Below, in pieces: positions 36,955-43,660 of a DNA stretch of 64,000 bases. The first letter of the stretch is position 1; every line of letters starts with the position of its first letter. Both the position numbers and the translations under genes were made by a program. Location of the stretch: positions 16,055-80,054 of the forward strand of contig JACPFM010000133.1 of assembly GCA_016182965.1 (NCBI GenBank), written 5' to 3'. Source of the DNA: Deltaproteobacteria bacterium. GTDB lineage: Bacteria; Myxococcota_A; Polyangia; Polyangiales; JADJMO01. The notes beneath the pieces are model-generated. The model saw only the letters and a list, made by a program, of their open reading frames with translations, was not told the origin of the DNA and ran no database searches.

Positions 36955-38165
36955 AGCTGCTGGTCCGATGGCGCGACGCGATCGTCGGCGAGCTGAGCTC
37001 GTCGGACGGCGGGCGCACGCTGCGTTTCCGATACGCGAGCGCGACGGGTCCGCAGGTGTCCCATTCGCTACCGCGCACGCTCGACGAGCAGGACGGCACC
37101 TTCTTCGCCAACCTGTTGCCCGAGGGCCAGGAGCGCGAACGACTGGCCCGGGCGCTCGGGGCTTCGCCCGACAGCGCCCTGTCGCTGCTGGCCGCGGTCG
37201 GTGGTGACTGCGCGGGCGCGCTCGAGCTCTTGCCCTTCGGCGAAACGAACGCGCCTCCTCCACGACCCGATCGCGTGCTCACGTCCGCGCTGACGATCTC
37301 GCTCCAGGTCGACGGCGCGTTGTCGACCATCGTCCGCGAAGGGCTGCGCCTGTCGCTGGCCGGGGCGCAGGAGAAGGTCCCGGTGATCGTGGCCGGATCC
37401 GACCTGGTCCTGCCCGGGACGTCTTCGGTGTCGACCCACATCCTCAAGCTCCCGAGCAAGAGCTTCCGCGGCGTCATCGAGAACGAGCACTTCGTCATGC
37501 GCGTCGCCCGCAAGGCCGGGCTGATCGTGCCGACGACCACGCTGTGGCGCCTGCCGACCGAAGACGTCGCGCTGCTCGTGGACCGGTTCGATCGACGCGG
37601 TGGACGGCGACTCCACCAGGAGGATCTCTGCCAGGCGACCGGTCGCGCGCCCCATGAGAAGTACGAGGCGGACGGCGGTCCGACGCTCGCCGAGATCGTC
37701 GCGGTGCTCCGTGCCGCCTGCGCGCGGCCCGCGGCGGACATCGAACGCCTGCTCCGCTGGCAGGCCTTCAACGTGATCGTCGGCAACAACGACGCGCACG
37801 CGAAGAACGTCGCGCTCGTGCGCGAGCCCGAGATCGGACTCTCGCCCGCGTACGACCTGGTCTGCACGCGTGCGTGGCCCGCGCTGTCCTCCGAGCTCGC
37901 CCTGCGCGTCGGAGGCCGCCGTCAGGCCGGTGACGTCGATGCGGAGGCGTGGCGGCTCGAGGCGAGGACATGCGGCGTCGGCGCCGGCCTCGTGCTCGAC
38001 CTCGTGGCCGACACGTGCGAACGCGTTCGGGCCCACGCGCGGGCGACCGCCGAGGAGCTCATGGACGCCGCGCTCGGGAAGGCGACGCCGATCCGCGCGG
38101 CGCTCGCGCACATCGAGAAGCAGGTCCGTTGGAGCGAGCGGGCGCTCGCGCGTGCGAAGCGTTGA
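36951..38165 (+). CDS. hipA: HipA-type Ser/Thr kinase toxin
   Basis: A 404-aa toxin kinase. The HipA_N domain (1-100, with GTFFANLLPEGQ) precedes the kinase. SLAGAQEK at 135-142 is the Ser-containing nucleotide loop, ILKLP and NEHFVMRVARKAG follow, GNNDAHAKN has catalytic Asp281, and SPAYDLV carries the metal Asp. HipA of Escherichia coli phosphorylates glutamyl-tRNA synthetase and stops growth. The target here is not known. All catalytic motifs look intact. The start GTG overlaps the hipB stop. A fragment of a second hipA 3' end is found at 42367-42405. Confidence 0.92.
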   Translation: MKLLVRWRDAIVGELSSSDGGRTLRFRYASATGPQVSHSLPRTLDEQDGTFFANLLPEGQERERLARALGASPDSALSLLAAVGGDCAGALELLPFGETNAPPPRPDRVLTSALTISLQVDGALSTIVREGLRLSLAGAQEKVPVIVAGSDLVLPGTSSVSTHILKLPSKSFRGVIENEHFVMRVARKAGLIVPTTTLWRLPTEDVALLVDRFDRRGGRRLHQEDLCQATGRAPHEKYEADGGPTLAEIVAVLRAACARPAADIERLLRWQAFNVIVGNNDAHAKNVALVREPEIGLSPAYDLVCTRAWPALSSELALRVGGRRQAGDVDAEAWRLEARTCGVGAGLVLDLVADTCERVRAHARATAEELMDAALGKATPIRAALAHIEKQVRWSERALARAKR

Positions 38166-38200
38166 ACGAGCGTCGCAGCCCGAAGCGAACGCGCGTGCGA

Positions 38201-38662
38201 TCAAGGACCGGGCGGGCCGTCGCAGCGGAGCGGCAGATGGCCCCAGCGCGTCGTCAGTCCGGTCTCGTCGTACACGCAGATGTAGTACCAGATGAAGCCC
38301 GCTCCCTCGCCGGCGGACGCGTCGCAAAGCGGGTACTTGCAGATCATGTCGTGCTCGGGGCAGACCGAGCCGACGACCGGTCGCGTGCTCGGGCAACCCT
38401 CGGGCGTCGGTGGCGGGCCGCAGGGCGTGCCGGTGACGGGCGTCCAAGTCGCGCCCTCGCCGGTGCACGAGAACGACAGCGTCTGTCGCGTAGAAGGATC
38501 GCAGAGCTCGGGATAGTCGCAGGTGAGCGCGGGGCCGCACGGCCCGCTGGGCGGAAGCTCCGGGCACGAGGGGCCGTCGGTCGAGAGGGTGCCGGTGCGC
38601 GCGCCGCAGCCGGCGAGGGCGGCGGCGAGGAACCATGCCCGGGACGTCTCAGAGACCTGCAT
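38201..38662 (-). CDS. Cys-rich lipoprotein, paralogue of upstream gene
   Basis: A 153-aa lipoprotein (signal to ALAGC). The mature part has 11-12 Cys in two repeats of a C-P-x-Y/H-x-x-C pattern (CDYPELCDP, then CPEHDMICKYPLCD with a following IWYYICVYDE strand). The gene at 38649-39161 has the same layout, so they are duplicates. It is the last gene of a leftward operon of secreted proteins, overlapping the preceding gene by 14 bp. Function is unknown. Disulfide-stabilised domains at the cell surface are likely. Confidence 0.8.
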   Translation of the reverse strand: MQVSETSRAWFLAAALAGCGARTGTLSTDGPSCPELPPSGPCGPALTCDYPELCDPSTRQTLSFSCTGEGATWTPVTGTPCGPPPTPEGCPSTRPVVGSVCPEHDMICKYPLCDASAGEGAGFIWYYICVYDETGLTTRWGHLPLRCDGPPGP

Positions 38663-39161
38663 CGGCGCAGTCGGTACGGAGATCGCGCCTGAAGATCAGT
38701 CCGCCATCGATGCCTTCCCACGGTCGGCACGAGTACTTGGAGACCTGGCCGGCCCCGCCGTCCCCGCAGTACTTGTATTCGCAGATCTTCCCAGCATCCT
38801 TGCATCCCACCACGTCATCGGGTGGTCCGAGCGGACAGCCATCAGGACCGAATTCCTGAAAACACTTCAGCCTGCCCGGCACCCACTCGCTCTTGCCCTC
38901 GAACGGCAGAACGCACTCGATCGTGTCGATTCCGACGTTCTCACCGGTGCAGCGATAGTACTTGCACAGCTTGCCCGGGGGGCAGGGCTCCTTTCGATCC
39001 GACATGTTGACGGGGCAGCCGTCGTCGCGCAGCGCGATTTCGGCCCGCGCATCGGCCGCGACCGCCGAGTCGAGGGAGGGCGCCGCCGGCGAATCGTTCT
39101 CGCCGACCTTGCCGCAGCCAACCGCGAGCACGGCTGCGATGAACCAGGCGAGGCGGCTCAC
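38649..39161 (-). CDS. Cys-rich lipoprotein of unknown function
   Basis: A 170-aa lipoprotein started at GTG 39161 (VSRLAWFIAAVLAVGC). It has an Asp/Ala-rich linker and then two Cys repeats (CPPGKLCKYYRC and CKDAGKICEYKYCG), each followed by a Trp-containing strand. It is paralogous to the gene at 38201-38662. Its GTG overlaps the TGA of the upstream small protein gene (GTGA). It is part of a four-gene leftward operon with the large secreted protein at 39533-41786. Confidence 0.8.
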   Translation of the reverse strand: MSRLAWFIAAVLAVGCGKVGENDSPAAPSLDSAVAADARAEIALRDDGCPVNMSDRKEPCPPGKLCKYYRCTGENVGIDTIECVLPFEGKSEWVPGRLKCFQEFGPDGCPLGPPDDVVGCKDAGKICEYKYCGDGGAGQVSKYSCRPWEGIDGGLIFRRDLRTDCADAGL

Positions 39162-39523
39162 GGCGTGCACCCCGCGGCTCGAAGCGCCTCGCTCGAGACG
39201 AGGGCGCGCTTCTCTGCGGCGAACGCCTCCTCGAAGGCCGTGTTCTCGCCGCCGTGGCTCGCAACGAGCTTCGTGCGCACGGCGGCCAGCGCCGCATACC
39301 GTCCGGCTACACAGGGCTTCATGGCGGCGGCCGGCGCAGACGCCTCCGGCGGCGGCGCCTTCTTCGGCTTCTTGCTCCCGTCGATGCGCGTGACCGGTAC
39401 GCTCGACGGTTTGCCGGCGGGTTCGGCGCGCGCCGGTGCCACCGCGTCGTGGTGCAGCACCACGGACGCGGTGATGGCGCTCAAGAGCAGGCCAACGATG
39501 GCGGTTTGCTTCGTGTTCATCAT
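39158..39523 (-). CDS. Small exported protein of unknown function
   Basis: A 121-aa protein with a signal-like hydrophobic segment (TAIVGLLLSAITASVVL), a Lys/Pro/Ala-rich linker, and a short helical tail with two Cys. No lipobox is evident, so it may stay as a membrane anchor or be cleaved. It starts 9 bp after the large secreted-protein gene and overlaps the next lipoprotein gene. No family is recognised. Confidence 0.68.
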   Translation of the reverse strand: MMNTKQTAIVGLLLSAITASVVLHHDAVAPARAEPAGKPSSVPVTRIDGSKKPKKAPPPEASAPAAAMKPCVAGRYAALAAVRTKLVASHGGENTAFEEAFAAEKRALVSSEALRAAGCTP

Positions 39524-39532
39524 GGCCTCCCG

Positions 39533-41786
39533 TCAGTACCCGTCGCCGTTCTTCAGACCGCACGCCAAGCCTTCATCGGACATGCCCAGCCCGTGCAGGC
39601 CGAGGCATATCCCGCGCTCCATGACGCGGAAGTCGTTGATGTCGGTCAGCGCCGCGTGGAACGTGCCGTCGGCGAACGGGAGGAACGTCAGGTAGTCCGC
39701 CTCGTCCTTCTCCGTGTTGGGGACAGGAAGCCTGACGTGCAGCGCGGCCTTGAGGGCAGAGAGCTCGCCCGTCTCGCGAAGCACGAACCCGGTGCTCTTG
39801 AGCGTCCTGCCCCACTGGTCCCACGCGAAGTCGAGCCAGCGATGCCCGTTGTAGCTGCCACCTGCCAGCGGAGCGGGGCCAGGTGTCGGCGGGGCGGACG
39901 CGCTGATCTGGCGCGTGACGTAGAACATAGGGTGTTGTTTGCCTACGGCACCGCCGGGCTCGTCGGACGGCACCACGGCGATCCAGAACTGGCCGACCGT
40001 GCGATCGCCTCCAAGAGGTTCCGCCACGCTCTGTCCGCCCTCGCGGAGTGTGTGGAAGGCGACCGAAGGCTTGCGGCCGGCGAGCTTGGGGTTGCCCGGG
40101 AGGCGGATGTCCTCGGTCCAGCTGTCAGCATCCCTGTCGTAGCAGTAGAAGTAGGCGTCGTCCCGAACCTCGCCGTGGTCAGGGTCGATGCGAGGCTTTC
40201 CGAAGACGCCGCAGGCCGCACCGAAATCTGCCGGATCCGGGCCGCCGGGAAGGCGATTCGGCCACGTGGCGACGCCCGCTACGCGCCGGGCCTGTAGCCA
40301 CGTCCCGCCATCGTCGCGGACCTCTTTTCTAGTCCAAGTGCCGTCGGCCGCCGTAGCCCAGTACCAGACGTGTCGGCCGAGCGGATCGCCGGCCTCGACC
40401 AGGAACATCGCCAACAACGACTGTTGCGGGTACTCCGGGTGCAGGCTCGGCGTGACGTACATGTAGGAGAGATCGATCTCCGTATCGAGCTGCAGGTCGG
40501 AGGCAATCGGTGTCCCCGATCCAGGTTGCCAACCGAGGTCATCGAGGGTGATCGTGCTGGTGCGCCGCACCCAGGCCTTCCCGTCGGTGGTCGTGTACGC
40601 AAGGACGATCTGACCGTCCCACTCGAGGGCGCTGACGCCGGCGATGTTCTCGGTCGTCGTCAGCGGTACCGCGCGAATCGGCCACGACTCGAAGGTATGG
40701 CAGTTCGTTTCACCCAACCTGCCGGAGCCGCCCTGATCGATCCCGAACAGCTCCTCTGCGTCGAGCAGGCCGTCTCGGTCGGAGTCTCTCAGCCGGGCGA
40801 GGTGGCGCGACTGGCAGTACGGCTTCGACCATGGGTCGCCTGTGTTCGCGGTGTCGCAGCTGCCCAGGTAGAACTCGAGGTACTTGCCGAGGCCATCGCC
40901 GTCCTCGTCTCGGATCGGCCGGTCATTCGTGTAGACGTGCGTCTTTCCCTCGGTGGCGTACGCGCCGACGACCAGGTTGTAGAGCCGCCAGGGTTCCCCC
41001 GTCGACGCCGAGATGCGGTCCATCGTCCCGACGCCCGAGTCGTCGTCGAAAGCCGCGAGGCGGTTGGCCGAGTCCAACGCGAGCAGAACGGTGTCGTTGG
41101 TGCCTCCGGCCGCGGCGTTGACCTCGGCGGTCTGGTACTCGTACCCGGGCGCGCTGAGGTGGCTCGCCGGGCTGCTGATCCACGTGCCCTTGAACGGCGC
41201 CGTGTACGCCAACGTCGTCCAGCTCGCCGGATAAAGCGGATCGGGAGTCTTCGTCGGACACCCGATGGGCAGGTCCGCGCATCGCTCCTCACACTTGTCC
41301 CACGGGTCGCTGGCGCTCCGATCGCACTGCATCACCTTCGTGGTGCCCCAGCCGTACATCGAGTACGCGCGGACCACGAGCTTGTAATACCCGTCGATGA
41401 GCGGCGTGAACGCGAACCGGGAGTTCCAGCCCATCCCCGAGTAGTCGTCGTTGTAGGCCTTCTCCTGCCCGCTGCTGCCGCTCTGGTACCAGAGGTGCAT
41501 TACGGTGTCGCCGGAGTCTGCCCACGTCCGGAAGTAGTAGGTCTTGCCGGTCGTGAGGTACACGCTTGTCGTGTACACCTGCGATGCTTGAACGTCGCGG
41601 TTGATCCAGCCGACGGTAGCCGACGCGCGCGCGGGGACCGACAGAACGCCAAGCGCCAGGAACAGAGCCGTCGCTACCGCACCACCACGCTTACGTCTCG
41701 CGGCCCTTCGGGCAGCCGCGATGCGGGATTTGTGGGGGGGGGGCCTGATTGTCGGCCGCTGGCAGCGTCGCGCGATCGCTCTGCAT
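39533..41786 (-). CDS. Large secreted protein with EF-hand-like repeats, interrupted by a poly-C tract
   Basis: The uninterrupted frame is 39533-41578 (681 aa from a GTG). The frame continues upstream, without any start codon, through a convincing signal peptide (RRKRGGAVATALFLALGVLS, then VPARASA). An ATG at 41786 with AGGA ahead of it would supply the start, but a run of ten C (41734-41743 on the minus strand) puts it out of frame. Nine C would join them. The protein contains Ca-binding loops DEDGDGLGK and DSDRDGLLDAEEL, a pre-peptidase-type beta domain near the N-terminus and beta-propeller-like strands. It may be phase-variable, or the tract may hold a sequencing error. It heads the Cys-rich lipoprotein operon. 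Confidence 0.72.
41734..41743 (-). repeat. Homopolymer of ten C (minus strand)
   Basis: Ten consecutive G on the plus strand lie between the ATG at 41786 and the signal peptide of the large secreted protein. Loss of one base, or gain of two, restores the frame. Such tracts are typical slippage sites. Confidence 0.85.
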
Positions 41787-42047
41787 GGGCGCGATCCTGG
41801 GCGAGCGCGAGCGCATGGTCAACGGCCTTCGAGGCCCGCGAAAGCTGCCCCACGTTCTGGCGTTCGCGACGCGCGCGCGATTTCCAGCGTGTTCGGGCGG
41901 ACGCGACGCACGGTGACGCTGACGATTGTCACCGAATACTGGTTGCCGTGAGCTTGGCGCTGCGACATGAACGGTCGCATATCGGCGGCAATCGAAGATG
42001 GTGGAACTGATGACGTCCGGGCCGCGTTCACTCCGCCGGACCGCCGG

Positions 42048-42360
42048 GAGCTCGCGCGGCGCGGCGCGCCACGTGCCGATCCGCCGGATCGCGATCAGGA
42101 GCAGCGTGCGCGACGCCGAGTCGGCGGTGCTGCTGCCCATCGAGACGCCCATCACGCCGAAGCCGCGCGAGGGCGCGAGCCACGTGAAGACGAGGCGCAC
42201 CACGAAGGCGCGCGCCGAGCTCCTGCGCAACCGGGGGCGCCGGACGCGGTGGCGAAGCCCTCGACGGTCATGAACGAGATCACCTCGATGGCGATCCGCG
42301 CCTGGTCGGAGACCATCGCGTCGTCGCCGAGGCGCGCGATCATCCAGACGTACGCCATGT
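42048..42360 (-). pseudogene. Remnant of a MATE transporter gene, internally deleted
   Basis: About 310 bp closely match two separated blocks of the intact MATE gene: 42048-42208 matches 47299-47458, and 42209-42358 matches 47727-47874, so roughly 270 bp are missing between them. Small insertions and substitutions break the frame. It is a decayed duplicate, not a functional gene. Confidence 0.82.
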
Positions 42361-42366
42361 CGCTGG

Positions 42367-42405
42367 CCCGAGCGGGCGCTCGCGCATGCGAAGCGCTGAA
42401 CGAGC
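42367..42405 (+). pseudogene. Fragment of a hipA 3' end
   Basis: About 38 bp (cgagcgggcgctcgcgc, then tgcgaagcg and a TGA, then acgagcg) match the end of hipA at 38138-38175 with about two differences. The fragment abuts the MATE remnant. The stop codon is included, so a second hipA once ended here. Confidence 0.65.
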
Positions 42406-42472
42406 GCGAACACGGCGAGCCCACATGAGCGCCGCTGGCGGCGCCACGCACCATGCGGGCGGCGTCGCCCAT

Positions 42473-43281
42473 TCAGCCTTTCAGCTTCGCCAGCTCGTCG
42501 CGCAGCCCGGCCAGCTCCGCTTCGGCGGCCTCTCTCGCCGCGCGCTCCTCCTCGAGGCGGCGCTCGAGATCGCGGACGTGCGCGAGCGCCTCGGTCATCG
42601 CCGCTTCGAGGCGTACCACCAGCTCGTCGAGCTCGGGGACGCGCGCGCCCGCGTGGAAGAAGCGCACCCGCCCGCCGGCGGCCAACAGGTCGAGCCCGAG
42701 CACCTCCGAGCGGAACCCGTCGGGCCCGGCGACGAGCGCCGTGTAGCGTTGCTCCGCCTCGAGGCGATAGCCGACGAGCGCGCCGCTCGTGACGTTGAAC
42801 GCGAAGTACTCGCGGATCCCGAGCCGCGCGTAGCGCTCGACGTCGTCGACCAAGTCCTTGCGCCAGCCGCCGGCGACGTGCACCTCGAGCGCCAGATCGA
42901 CGCCCTTGCCTTCTGCCTCGACGACCCACCTCCTCCGCGGGCCGGGATCGACCTCGAGCACGGCGATCATGTCGGGCGCGAAGACGCGCTCGGCCGGGTA
43001 GAAGACGGGCAGGTTCGTGCCGATGTAGATCCTGCGGCCGAGCTTGTCGAAGAAGCGACGCAGCGCGCCGCGCGGCCGCACCGACGCCTCGAAGTGGTCG
43101 TCGCCCTCGGGCGGCGCGACGCCGAGCTCGGGTTCGAGCTCGGAAGGCAGTGCGTCGACGACGGCGGCGCGCGCCTCGGGGGAGAGCGCGGCCCAGACCT
43201 CTCGGGAGGGCGCGCGCGGATCGGTCGGGTCGAGCCGCCAGCCGGGCGTCGAGGGGCGGGCGTTGGACGGGCGTTGGACAT
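42473..43281 (-). pseudogene. Uma2-family nuclease-like gene, frameshifted at the start
   Basis: The coding frame gives a Uma2 (DUF820) protein of about 265 aa: PPEGDDHFEASVRPR, VFYPAERVFAPDMIAVLE, RRWVVEAEGKGVDLALEV and a C-terminal coiled coil (RRLEEERAAREAAEAEL). The core has the acidic residues of PD-(D/E)xK-type folds. The ATG at 43281 is out of frame because an 11-bp unit is duplicated just after it (43257-43278). Removing one copy gives MSNARPSTPGWRLDP, the natural start. No other start lies in frame nearby. An inverted-repeat element begins 10 bp upstream of the ATG. Confidence 0.8.
43257..43278 (-). repeat. 11-bp tandem duplication at codon 2 of a Uma2 gene
   Basis: TCCAACGCCCG occurs twice in a row directly after the ATG on the minus strand. 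One copy restores the reading frame. Confidence 0.9.
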
Positions 43282-43290
43282 GACCCTCAG

Positions 43291-43458
43291 AGCCTAGAGC
43301 ACCGAACGGTTTGAAGCCTGCTGCAACCCGCGATGTTGCGCGATCTTCGCGTCGTACTCCCTCCGGTCTCCTCGACGTACTGCCAGTACGCCTGCGTCGC
43401 CCTCCGGTCCGTGCGACGCGAATCTCACGCAACGGATTCAAACCGTTCGGTGCTCTAG
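43291..43458. mobile_element. 165-bp element with 22-bp terminal inverted repeats (MITE-like)
   Basis: The element proper spans 43294-43458. Its ends are perfect 22-bp inverted repeats starting CTAGAGCACCGAACGG and ending CCGTTCGGTGCTCTAG. Inside, GTTGCGCGATCTTCGCGTCG can pair with a later segment at 17 of 20 positions, and CGTACTGCCAGTACG forms the tip, so the whole unit is one long imperfect hairpin. TA dinucleotides flank a GAGCACC core, as with TA-targeting (IS630/mariner-like) elements. A copy cut at the right end is at 22513-22654. It has no coding capacity. The remaining 200 bp to the helicase gene show no feature. Confidence 0.85.
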
Positions 43459-43660
43459 CAAAGCTACGCGTTCGTGCGGCGCCCCGCGGCAGCAGCGGAA
43501 GCTGCCGCGCGAGCAGATCGGCGGCGGGCCGCACGGCGTACCCGTCGCCGTTCTCGGGCCACAGGGCGCGCACCGCGCCCGATCCTGCACCACGAGGCGC
43601 CGAAGGGCGAGTCGACGCCGCACGCTTGCCGCACGCGCGCGTCTCGTCAACAGAGCGCCG

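Noticed and set aside
43437..43458. tRNA T-arm-like sequence in the inverted-repeat element
   Set aside because: It is the right terminal repeat. No acceptor, D or anticodon stems can be built around it.
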